64,000 bases of DNA. Origin: Euglena gracilis. Its lineage: Eukaryota > Euglenida > Euglenophyceae > Euglenales. Position numbers and translations under genes: made by a program. Location: positions 26,281,069-26,345,068 of the forward strand of contig CP154955.1 of assembly GCA_039621445.1 (NCBI GenBank), written 5' to 3'. Positions 32,277-42,645 of this stretch are shown here, piece by piece (the first letter of the stretch is position 1; the number at the start of each line of letters is the position of its first letter). The notes beneath the pieces were generated by a model that did no database searches, was not told the DNA's origin, and worked only from the letters and a program-made list of their open reading frames with translations.

Positions 32277-32689
32277 AGTGTACGTCCAAGGACTTCCCTT
32301 TGACCCCTTTTGTCCCGGAAAAGCCTGTTTCGCTTTCTCCTGGTGCGCACCTAGTTAGGTGACTAAAAATCCTTGGAGTAACAAAGCCCTTTTTCCCAAA
32401 TCCCCTATGCTAAGGCAGAGCACAAGACAAGTCGCTGTGTAAGGATTTTCCTTCACAGTCATGTTCAGTCTTTTCAGAGGTTTATCCTCTTACTTCAAAA
32501 CAATCAGAATGTGAAGAACAGAATAAGGAATACCACCTGTGGGGGAAGGAGAGAAAAGTGCTGACGTGTCCAGGGGCAGATCCCAGAAGGGTCTGCCAGG
32601 ATCTTACCAACTGTGGATTCACAGTGGTGCGACCGTCACGGAACCCACTCTGCAGATATCCTACAGAGCTGGGACGTGCCTGGAACACA
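32277..32689 (-). repeat. 5' LTR of E1
   Basis: 413 bp. Upper boundary GGAACACA then cacgg and satellite DNA; lower boundary AGTGTACG then the primer-binding site. Confidence 0.85.
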
Positions 32690-35600
32690 CACGGCAAATT
32701 TCGGGTGAAAACGACCGAAAAACGACGTTTTTTTGGGCGTCCGTTGCCAAAGTGCTATTTTGCGCTTCCCGGGCGGTAACTGCTGCGTTTTACGCACGCC
32801 CGCCGCGGGCAAAATTGCGCCTGTCGGGCCGGCGCCTTTCGCAACAGTCAGGTAAAAGATCGCCGACCTCGGGGCACAGCGCTCGTTTTTGGAGCGCCGG
32901 CGCGGCCGATTTCGGATGAAAACGACCGAAAAACGATGTTTTTTTGGGGAGTCCGTTGCCAAAGTGCTATTTTGCGCCTCCCGGGCGGTAACTGCTGCGT
33001 CTTACGCACGCCCGCCGCGGGAAAATTTGCGCCTGTCGAGCCGGGGCCCTTCGCAACAGTCAGGTAAAGGATCGCCCTCTACCCGGGGCAGAGTGCTCGA
33101 TTTTGGAGCGCCGGCGCGGCCGATTTCGGGTGAAAACGACCGAAAAACGACGGTTTTTTGGGGCGTCCGTTGCCAAAGTGCTATTTTGCGCCTCCCGGGC
33201 GGTAACTGCTGCGTTTTACGCACGCCCGCCGCGTGAAAAATTGCGCCTGTCGGGCCGGTGCCATTTGCAACAGTCAGCTAAAGGATCGCCGACCTCTACC
33301 CGGGGCAGAGCGCTCGTTTTTGGAGCGCCGGCGCGCCGATTTCGGGTGAAAACGACCGAAAAACAACATTTTTTGGTGGCGTCCGTTGCCGAAGTGCTGT
33401 TTTGCGCCTCCCGGGCGGTAACTGCTGCGTTTTACGCACGCCCGCCGCGGGCAAAAATTGCGCCTGTCGGGCCGGGGCCCTTCGCAATAGTCTGGTAAAG
33501 GACCGCCGACCTCCACCCGGGGCAGAGCGCTCGTTTTTGGAGCACCGGCGCGGCCGATTTCGGGTGAAAACGACCGAAAAACGACGTTTTGCGGGGCGTC
33601 CGTTGCCAAAGTGCTTTTGTACGCCTCCCGGGCGGCAACTGCTGCGTTTTACGCACACCCGCCGCGGGCAAAAATGCGCCTGTCGGCCGTCGCCCTTCGC
33701 AACAGTCAAGTAAAGGATCGCCGACCTCTACCCGGGGCAGTGCGTTCGTTTTTGGAGCGCAGGCGGGGCCGATTTCGGGTGAAAACGACCGAAAAACGAT
33801 GTTTTTGGAGGCGTCCGTTGCCGAAGTGCTATTTGCGCCTCCCAGGCGGTAACTGCTGCGTTTTACGCACGCCCGCCGCGGGCAAAAATGAGCCTGTCGA
33901 GCCGGAGCCCTTCGCAACAGTCAGGTAAAGGATCGCCGACCTCTACCCGGGGCGGAGCGCTCGTTTTTGGAGCGCCGGCGCGGCCAATTTCGGCCGAAAA
34001 CGACCAAAAAACGACGTTGTTTGGGGCGTCCGTTGTCGAAGTGCTATTTTGCGCCTCCCGGGCGGTAACTGCTGCGTTTTACGCACGCCCGCCGCAGGAA
34101 AAATTGCGCTTCTCGGGCCGGCGCCCTTCGCAATAGTCCGTTAAGGGATCGCCGACCTCTACCCGGGGCAGAGCGCTCGTTTTTGGAGCGCCTGCGCGGC
34201 CAGTTTCGGGCGGAAACGACACTTTTTCGGGCGTCCGTTGCCGAAGTGCTATTTTGCACCTCCCGGGCCGTAACTGCTGCGTTTTATGCATGCCCTCCAC
34301 GGGCAAAATTGCACCTGTTGGGCCGGCGCCCTTCGCAACAGTCGGGTAAAGGATCGCCGACCTCTGAAGCGCTCGTTTTTGGAGCGCCTGCGCGGCCGAT
34401 TTCGCGCGAAAACGACCGAATAACGACTTTTTGGGAGACGTCCGTTGCCGAAGTGCTATTTTGAGCCTCCCGGGCGGTAACTGCTGCGTTTTACGCACGC
34501 CCGCCGTGGGAAAAATTGCGCCTGTCGGGCCGGCGCCCTTCGCAACAGTCAGGTAAAGGATCGCTGACCTCTACCCGTGGCAGAGCGCTCGATTTCGGAG
34601 CGCCGGCGCGGCCAGTTTCGGGTAGAGGTCAGCGAGCCTTTACCTGACTGTTGCGAAGGGCGCCGGGCTGACAGGCGCAATTTTTCCCGCGGCGGGCGTG
34701 CGTAAAACGCAGCAGTTACCGTCCGGGAGACGCAAAATATCACTTCAGAAACGGCGAAAACGACCGAAAAACATGGCTTTTTCAGGCGTCCGTTGCCAAA
34801 GTGCTTTTTTGCACTTCCCGGGCGGTAAATGCTGCGTTTTACGCATGCCCGCCGCGGGCAAAATTGCGCCTGTCGGGCCGGTGCCCTTTACAACAGTCAG
34901 GTAAAGGATCGGCGACCTCTACCCGGGGCAGAGCGCTCGTTTTTGGAGCACCGGCGTGGCCGATGTCGCTTGCCGAAGTGCTATTTTGCACCTCCCGGGC
35001 CGTAACTGCTGCGTTTTATGCATGCCCTCCACGGGCAAAACTGCACCTGTTGGGCCGGCGCCCTTCGCAACAGTCGCGTAAAGGATCGCCGACCTCTGAA
35101 GCGCTCGTTTTTGGAGCGCCGGCGCGGCCGATTTCGCGCGAAAACGACCGAATAACGACTTTTTTGGAGGCGTCCGTTGCCGAAGTGCTGTTTTGCGACT
35201 ACCGGGCGGTAACTGCTGCGTTTTACGCACGCCCGCCGCGGGCAAAATTGAGCCTGTCGGGCCGGAGCCCTTCGAAACAGTCAGGTAAGCATCACCAACC
35301 TCCACCCGGGGCAGAGCGCTCGTTTTTGGAGCGCCAGCGCGGCCGATTACGGGCGAAAACGACCGACAAACGACGTTTTTTGGGGAGTCCGTTGCCAAAG
35401 TGTTATCTTGCGCATCCCGGGCGGTAACTGCTGCGTTTTACGCATGCCCGCCGCGGGCAAAAATGCGCCAGTCGGGCCGGCGCCCTTCGCTACAGTTAAG
35501 CAAAGGATCGCCGACCTCTACCCGGGGGAGAGCGCTCGTTCTTGGAGCGCCGGCGCGGCCGACGTCGGCCGAAAACGACCGAAAAAGGACGTTTTTTGCG

Positions 35601-36802
35601 GCGTCCGTTGTCGAAGTGCTATATTGCGCCTCCCGGGCGGTAACTGCTGCGTTTTACGCACGCCCGCCGCGGGAAAAATTGCGCCTGTCGGGCCGGCGCC
35701 CTTCGCAACAGTCAGGTAAAGAATCGCCAACCTCTTCCCGGGGCAGAGCGCTCGTTTTCGGAGCGCCGGCGCGGCCGACTTCGGGTGAAAACGACCGAAA
35801 AACGACGCTTTTGGGGGCGTCCGTTGCCGAAGTGCTGTTTTGCGCCTCCCGGGCGGTAACTGCTGCGTTTTACACACGACAGCGGCAGGAAAAATTGCGC
35901 CTGTCGGGCCGGCGCCCTTCGCAACAGTCAGGTAAAGGATCGCCGACCTCTACCCGGGGCGGAGCGCTCGTCCTTGTAGCGCGGGCGCGGCCAGTTCCGG
36001 GCGAAAACGACCGAAAAACGACGCTTTTTCGGGCGTTCGTTGCCAAAGTGCTATTTTGCGCCTCCCGGGCGGTAACTGCTGCGTTTTACGCATGCCAGCC
36101 GCGGGCAGAATTGCGCCTGTCAGGCCGGCGTCCGTCGCAACAGTCAGGTAAAGAATCTGCGACCTCCACCCGGGGCAGAGCGCTCGTTTTTGCAGCGCCC
36201 GCCTGGCCGATTTCGGCCGAAAACGACCGACAAACGACGTTTTTCAGGGCGTCCGTTGCCAAAGTGCTATTTTGCGCCTCCCGGGCGGTAAATGCTGCGT
36301 TTTACGCACGCCCGCCGCGTGAAAAATTTCGCCTGTCGGGCCGCCGCCCTTCGCAACAGTCCGGTAAAGGATCGCCGACTTCTACCCGGGGCAGAGCGCC
36401 CGTTTTTGGAGCGCCGGGGCGGCTGATTTCGGCCGAAAACGACCGACAAACGACGTTTTTCAGGGCGTCCGTTGCCAAAGTGCTGTTTTGCGCCTCCCGG
36501 GCGGTAACTGCTGCGTTTTACGCACGCCCGCCGCGGGCAAAATTGCGCCTGTCGGGCCGGCGTCCTTCGAAACAGTCAGGTAAAGGATCGCCGACCTCTA
36601 CCCGCGGCAGAGCGCTCGTTTTTGGAGCGCCGGCGCGGCCAGTTTCGGGCGAAAACGACCGAAAAACGACACTATTTTTGGGTGTTCGTTGCCAAAGTGC
36701 TATTTTGGCGCATCCCGGGCAGGAACAGTTGCGTTTTTACGCACGCCCGCCCCGGGCAAAATTGCCCCTGTCGGGAAAAACGACACTATTTTTGGGGGTT
36801 CG
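32690..36802 (+). repeat. Satellite array B (units of about 213-216 bp)
   Basis: About 19 units continuing the array interrupted by E1, same orientation. Markers at 32743, 32955 and 33169 give a period of 212-214 here. It contains one inverted partial unit (34621-34745). In 35400-36700 several units are multiples of three long, so a 72-residue repeat stays open, but the other strand is open as well. Ends at tttttgggggttcg where E3 begins. Confidence 0.92.
34621..34745 (-). repeat. Inverted satellite segment
   Basis: From tagaggtcagcgagccttta to gcaaaatatcacttc the array runs backwards: its reverse complement is the usual gaagtg.tattttgcg ... gacctcta text. The forward array resumes at agaaacggcgaaaacgacc. 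About 125 bp, with part of a unit missing. Confidence 0.85.
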
Positions 36803-37230
36803 TGTGTACCAGGCACGTCCCAGCTCTGTAGGATATCTGCAGAGTGGGTTCTGTGACGGTCACACCACTGTGTAAAACCACAGCTGGTAGGATCGTGGCA
36901 CACCCTTCTGGGATCTGCCCCTGGACACGTCAGCACTTTTCTCTCCTTCCCCCACAGGTGGTTTTCTTCACTGTCATTCTTCCAAAGTTTGACCATTGGT
37001 TTTGTCAGAGGGAAAAACCCTCTGAACAGTCGAACTTGAACTCAGAAGAAACTTCTGAGTCTTTGCTTTGTGCTTTGCTTCTTGGGGAATTGGGAGGAAA
37101 AGCGGAAAAACACTTTTCGTTACTCCAAAGACTTTTCCCTACCATAAGTAGGCTGCGCACCAAGGCGAAAGCGAAAGGCTTTTACGGAAAGTCCCAAAAA
37201 GGGGAAAAGGGAAAGCTTTGGACGTACACT
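36803..37230 (+). repeat. 5' LTR of E3
   Basis: 428 bp, TGTGTACCAGGC to GGACGTACACT, close to the E0 and E4 LTRs. The left flank gttcg (36798-36802) equals the right flank of the E0 LTR. Confidence 0.88.
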
Positions 37231-37246
37231 TGGTAGCAGATTTAGG
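37231..37246 (+). promoter_or_regulatory. Primer-binding site of E3
   Basis: TGGTAGCAGATTTAGG begins at the base after the LTR. The first ten bases are complementary to a tRNA 3' end ...TCTGCTACCA, as in initiator tRNA-Met of several eukaryotes. Confidence 0.75.
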
Positions 37247-37484
37247 CAACGATCCTACACAGACGTTCCACACAGAGAAACTCTGTGGTTGACTGGTGGT
37301 GAGGATCGTACTGAGCCGTGAAACACGGTGAAAGTACTGTTGCTGGCCCCTAGCCAACCTTTAAGCAAGGATACAGGTCTCAGAAGGCTCTGTTCGGTAA
37401 TCGCCGATACAACCTTTCTGGTCCCTGTATCTCTGCTTATTTGTGTGAATTTTTGGGTTTTGGCCTTTTTACCCATCTCAAAAG
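37247..37484 (+). other. Leader of E3
   Basis: Untranslated stretch with several short hairpins (for example cagag-aaa-ctctg at about 37277). No ORF of note. A packaging signal would be expected here but cannot be identified by eye. Confidence 0.5.
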
Positions 37485-38802
37485 ATGCAGAGCACAAGCC
37501 CCAACCCCAAATTTGATTATGACTTGTTGATGAGTTCATTGACCAAACTTGATGAAGATTGCGGGGATTGGAACGGTTCGAATGAAACAAGTTCCAATTC
37601 CCGACCCCCCGAGCAAGACGAAGGTAATTTGACTCATTTGTCATTGTCAAAAGGCGAAACGCCTTTATTGTTACATGGGGGTAATGAAGCCTCTTCATCA
37701 TCACTGTCATTGATTGTGCGGGATGTTGGTGGCAAAATGCCTTCCTCCATCCCGGTTCACCCATCATTGATGCGGCAAGGGGATGAACCCCTTGCACCTT
37801 CACACTTGGTAACTCATGTTACCCATGAACAAAGTGAGGGGTATTTGCCCTTTGCTCTGTTCACACCCAAAAGATTCCCGTTGGAAACACCGGTGGGCCT
37901 TTTCGAATGCAACTCGGTGGAGACACCGTGTTTTTTCAACCCCCCACTCAATTACCACCCCCCACACCGTTTCGCGCATTGCCAGGATTACCCGCGGAAG
38001 CTGCGGTTTTCCCTACATTGCCATGGAACCAGATATGCGTCTGGTGGTACCGGAAATCTCTTGTGCCGTTTCCATTGTGGAGGACTACGAGGAAGATTTG
38101 AGGGATAACCTCACCCCCGGTGATGTTTACCGAATTATCGGTCAACTCCCAGCGGATCACCCGCTTAGCAAGCAAGTTTTGCATGTCCACCAATGCGTTG
38201 CGGAATGCGCAACCAAGCTCAACAAAGTTTTGCAGTTTGATGAGGACAATCAAATGGTTGTCAACACCAAACTGGAATATTGCTGGAATTATTTGCAGGA
38301 AATCGGCAAATATTGCCAACACAATTTTGAAAATGCGGGGAAAGACCTTCAGCATTTTCGAGAAAGTGTTGACAGTATTTTGCGCATCCAACTTCCACAA
38401 AACTTCCAACAAATCAGCGAAATGCTGCAAGAAGCGGAAACGCGGAATGATTCCAAGTTTCTGCATGTGCAAGATGGTATGAGCCATCTTTTTGCCAAAG
38501 TGGAATCCTGTTCAACCATGCTACTGCAATTGCAGCACCAGTTACAAGCACAAAATGCCACCCCCAAAATGCCAGAAATCGGTAACTTTGTTGCGATGGG
38601 GCATTTTGCCACACTCACTACTTCTTTCCAAGAAGCCCAACAACGGATTTTGCATCTCTGCTCGGAAATAGAGCATTTGAAGCAATTTCAAGCGAAAGTG
38701 CAAGAAAATTTTGTTCCCGTAGGCAAATTCAGCTTTTGGAGGAACGAATTTTACACTTGGAGCAAAAATCCTGCCATTGTGCCGCAAATCAGGATGGATT
38801 AA
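37485..38802 (+). pseudogene. gag N-terminal region of E3
   Basis: Begins MQSTSPNPKFDYDLLMSSLT at 37485, the start shared with E1 and E2. The frame 37485-38108 is right up to about residue 155; two indels near 37945 and 38030 then move the coding into the third frame and into 37816-38802, which gives YEEDLRDNLTPGDVYRIIGQ, LEYCWNYLQEIGKYCQHNFE and coiled-coil-like SFQEAQQRILHLCSEIEHLK. Coiled-coil assembly role is inference from composition. Confidence 0.8.
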
Positions 38803-39284
38803 CCACCCTGCACGCGAAAATCGCGAATTGCGCACAACGGTTGGATTTCGCGCAACAACAATCACAAACGGACATTGGCGGTATTAATGCCACCGTTGTC
38901 GGTTTGCAGGAGCATGTTTCCGCACTTTCCAAGCCAATCGGCGACATTAGTGGTATTCAAGCCGCTATTGGGGAGTTGCAAACCCGTTGCACCTTGTTGT
39001 CCACCACAGTAGCGGAAATTCACGCACTTCCCAATATCTCGCGCGCTCGGATATCCGAGTCACCAGAATCTCGCTCTCGTTTTATAACAAAATGCTTGGT
39101 AACAACAAGGAAACCTTGCAAGCATTTTGCAGGAGTTTGATTCAACTTGAGGAATCTGTGAATCGGAATGCTAGATAATTGCAAGATGAGGTTTCACGGT
39201 GGGATGGACGAATTTCTGCGTTGTTGGAAAAGCCAACCGCGGAAAATTCGCGCACCACCGCGGAAACCCCCACCAAGTCACACC
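38736..39284 (+). pseudogene. gag middle region of E3, before the inversion
   Basis: ORF 38736-39140 codes MEERILHLEQKSCHCAANQD, LDFAQQQSQTDIGGINATVV and further heptad-like sequence, matching the second half of the E2 gag N-ORF. Several stops follow up to the inversion breakpoint near 39285. Confidence 0.7.
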
Positions 39285-40205
39285 ACCAATGTGGGTGGAT
39301 CCCCGTCTCATTGGGGTTTCACCTTATTCGCGATTGCGATGGTGCCCTTGACGTCTCTCTGAGCAACCCGCTGACGCTCGGTGGTATTCCAGGCGTTTGG
39401 GTCAGGGTAATTCTTAAAACCAAACGCGTTTCGCGGACTTTCCGCTCCGTGTGTATCCCGTGCAGGATTTCCCGCACCAAGTGTAAGGTTGGCAGGATTT
39501 TCCTGCGGGATTTGCAAAAAATTTGGTGAACTTCTCCCTGTGGGGCGGGTTTCCCGCCGAAAACCCGACGGGTTGTTCGGTAATCCAGAACCCGTTGGTG
39601 GTTGGTATGATCGCGAATGCGACACATGACCAATACCAGGTGTGGGTTGTTGGCTCATTCCTCCTACAAGGTTGGAATGTTGAATTTTTTGGTGGAGACT
39701 CGGATTTTCGAGCAGGGGGTCAATTTCCTCATCGGAAATGTGTTGCGAAAAGTGAGTTTGTGGTGTGGGCAAATGCAAAGGTGGTACAATTCGCGTTTTC
39801 GCGGGTGGTTGTACCAAATTCGCGGTGGATGTAGGGATTCCCACTCCAGAAATGGTAATTTGAGAGCGCGATTCCGGGACATTTGGAATACCAACCGCAG
39901 CGCTTACCGCGGTGGGTGGTGGCATAACCGGTACCGGAGTGGACATTTTATCCAAACTCGCGGACAAGTCACGCACCGTTTCTTCCAAATATTCCACCAA
40001 CTGGAGTTGGCCGCAAATACGGTCAACCTCAGTCTCCAACTGCCTAATGCGTTTGCGGTAACGGGAAAAGTCGTCCAAGAGTGGTAACTTTTCAGAAACC
40101 AAGTGTAGGTCTTGGACAAGTTGTCTTTGGGACTCCTCCACATTCCGGAGTTGACCCGCAAGCGCTTTTACTGCATTTGAGACAATTTGCAACATGGGGA
40201 CAAAT
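39285..40205 (-). pseudogene. Inverted gag segment of E3
   Basis: ORF 40234-39308 on the minus strand (308 residues) is gag text in the wrong direction: LRNVEESQRQLVQDLHLVSE, KLPLLDDFSRYRKRIRQLET and at its end TIAIANKVKPQ, which in E2 directly precedes WDGDPTTRKQFFRDWEYYW. In E3 FRDWEYYW resumes on the plus strand at 40207. The piece was flipped in place with no large loss. Confidence 0.85.
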
Positions 40206-41562
40206 TTTTCGGGACTGGGAGTACTACTGGGCACTAAAGGGACCCACCCAAGACCCGAATCCCGAGGTAGTCAAGATGGAATTCATCGATTGCCTACCGA
40301 GGGAGGAGCGAGAACGTGCACGCAATTTGGTGATATGTAATGGCGTATCATTCGGTGACCTGGTTGAGCAATACGCTTCAACCAACTCAAGCTTGGTCAC
40401 CAGGATTACCCTGGAGAAGAAATGGCGACAATCCGCGCCATCAGATCGCAAATGGAAATCGATAGACCTTTGGTATGCCAAATGGTTAGCACTTGCTTCC
40501 GAAGTTGATGAACTTAGCGAGAAGCAAATGCGCGAACAATTCTATGCAGTTTTGTTGCATTTCACACCATCCCTCGTGAAGGATATCCATCGCGAGGAGT
40601 TGGCAGTGCATGAGATGACTCTTGCCCAACGTTGGAATTATGTGTCAAAGCAACTCAAGCTCACACAAGTTTTGGGACAAATACAGTCCGCTTTGCAAAC
40701 GCATCCCAACGCGAGAATACCTGCGGGTGCGGTTAATGCGTTGCAAAAATCACATATGTCACCAAGATCACCCAACACGGGATCGAAAACGCGGAATCAG
40801 CGTTCTTCGGACCAAGTCACGGATAAACTGTGCTTTTTGTGCAACAAATCTGGTCACATGTCTCGGGAATGCCCGAATCCCGATGCGCGAAAGCGTATTG
40901 GAAGCCCAAGGGGCTCGACCTCCTCACGGGGATCGGGTTCCTCGACGTTTTCACGTCAATCGGCAGTTTCACGGTCTTCGGAGCATCGCTTTAGCGGTAG
41001 TAGGCCCAAGTCCCCATCGCGTGATGGTCGGGAAGCCCGTCCTTCTCGCGGTCGGTCACCTGGACCCCCTTCCCTAAAACGGGATTTCAATCGCGACTCT
41101 TCACGATCTCGCTCGCGAAGTGGATCATCCTCTTCGCGGGAGTCATCGGGGAAACCCCGTTACACCGGTCATGGTTGACGGGAAACCCGTTCGCCACGAC
41201 GGTTTGACGGAGGAACAGAATACCGTTCCCCCCGTTATGCGGAATCCCGCCACAAATCCCGTTGTTCACTTTGCAGTTCCAAAGACCACCACTCATCCAA
41301 ATATCCCAGATCTCGTTCCCCCCAGCCCGGCTGCGGAAATCGCGGTAAGCGCCGCGATGACCGTGGTTACTCCTCCAACCGGCAAAAGGTCGGTTTCAAG
41401 ATATCTTGTTTGGAGGAGGACACCCCGGCTTCGAGCAGGGAGGGGGATGAGACCTCGGACGGGGAATTTAAAGAGGCCCGAATGGCGGTGCGCTCATTGA
41501 GTTCAATCTATTCCGCCAAAAAGTCCGTTGCCGGCTATGCGGCCGGTTCGGACTTGGAGTAG
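40206..41562 (+). CDS. gag C-part of E3: capsid-like region, zinc knuckles, RS-rich tail
   Basis: One frame from FRDWEYYWALKGPTQDPNPE to GSDLE-TAG (41560-41562), with a single in-frame TGA at 41176. It contains the capsid-like helices (LEKKWRQSAPSDRKWKSIDL, SLVKDIHREELAVHEMTLAQ), a CCHC knuckle CFLCNKSGHMSREC at 40831-40872, a Ser/Arg-rich stretch (SRSRSRSGSSSSRESS), and a degenerate second knuckle CSLCSSKDHHSSKY whose last Cys is Tyr. The protease frame is the same frame, beyond the TAG. Confidence 0.85.
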
Positions 41563-41598
41563 GGGAGCCCGAGGTCCGAGGGCACGGACCTCTGGGCT
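41560..41598 (+). promoter_or_regulatory. Putative readthrough signal at the gag stop codon
   Basis: TAG (41560-41562), then GGG, then a stem: agccc + gaggtccg pairs with cggacctc + gggct around a 6-nt loop agggca with one bulged t (41566-41598). The frame stays open beyond the stop for 115 codons and includes the protease DTG. This arrangement is known to favour stop-codon suppression in some retroviruses. Confidence 0.5.
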
Positions 41599-42645
41599 GA
41601 TGAACAGATGGAGGTAAGACCTGATCAACCTTACCCCCCCTGCCCATCCGCCTTCACGGTCAGTACCCGGAATTATTTCGGGTCCCCTACCCCCCACTCC
41701 ACATTTCCGCTCGGAATGCTGAGCAAAGTAGGAAAGGGTTCATGGGAGAGCTGGCATGCAAACGTATTTCCGCCAGACACTTCACTTTGCGTACCACCAA
41801 TGGAATTACTCGTCCAAGCGGAAATCCGCATTCAAAATTTCTCCACTAAAGTTAAAATTTTAATTGACACTGGTTGTCGCATTGCACTGCTTTTCGGTTG
41901 GGGTTGATACCGACCCCGCTCTTGGTAAGCGCCAAGAAACCGATCAAAATTACAACCGCGGATAACACCCCCATGTGTGGTGGTGATTTGGGATGTGTGC
42001 TCGAGATACTCTTGCCCATCATTCCGAAGCATCACTCACAACCCCCACAATTACAACATTTCACCAATATTTGGGGTTACGAGTCCGGAATTCACGGGTC
42101 TGACGTAATTTTGGGATACCCATTTTTACGCCTGTACCGATTGGTTGTGGATTGCCACTCCCACGGTTTGCGCACAGCACCATCCACTTCACTGACACCC
42201 AAACCACCATCACCGTTGGCATCCGCCATGATGACCACCACTTTTCCAACACCGTTACCCACAATGACAACACCGTTATCCACCACACCAACAACCGTTT
42301 TCCACACCCGGGGTACGGAGAAAGCCTCCCCCCTGCCCAATGACACACCAGCATGCGTTCCACATGAGGCAGGGCAAGCGAGTAGCGGTACCCCCGCCGT
42401 TTCACTGGGTTACAAGACGAAAGCCCAAAGGCCTGAAGATATATCGGTGTCGAGTGGTCGCCCAGCTACACCACCACTCCGTTTCCCACCAGTTGTGCCG
42501 AATCCAGGAACACCTGTACAAGACTCACCGGCTAATGCCATCGACACCCACTTACACTCACACCCGTCACACCACTACACTTCCTTCCAATGTGTGCACT
42601 GCAGGAGAAATTCCAACCAATCGGATTTCGATTGTGGATGTTTAG
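41563..42645 (+). pseudogene. Aspartic protease region of E3
   Basis: In the gag frame KVKILIDTGCRIAL (DTG at 41866-41874) is the active-site motif of a retropepsin. A frameshift at about 41880 moves the rest to frame 41874-42698: LIPTPLLVSAKKPIKITTAD and GSDVILGYPFLRLYRLVVDC, matching the conserved Ile-Leu-Gly and following strands of Ty3-type proteases. A Pro/Thr/Ser-rich linker follows to the RT ORF. Confidence 0.82.

Larger units (their letters stand above)
13356..32689 (-). mobile_element. E1: Ty3-type element inserted in the satellite, itself split by E2
   Basis: Bounded by LTRs at 13356-13769 and 32277-32689 that are about 95% alike by eye. Target duplications are cgcgg (13351-13355) and cacgg (32690-32694); the joined flanks rebuild a satellite unit (ggcgcggccgatttcgg). 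Coding order on the minus strand is gag N-part, [E2], short gag scrap, then a deletion that removed the rest of gag, protease, RT and RNase H, then integrase, chromodomain and accessory ORF. About 10.5 kb remains without E2. It cannot move by itself. Confidence 0.88.
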
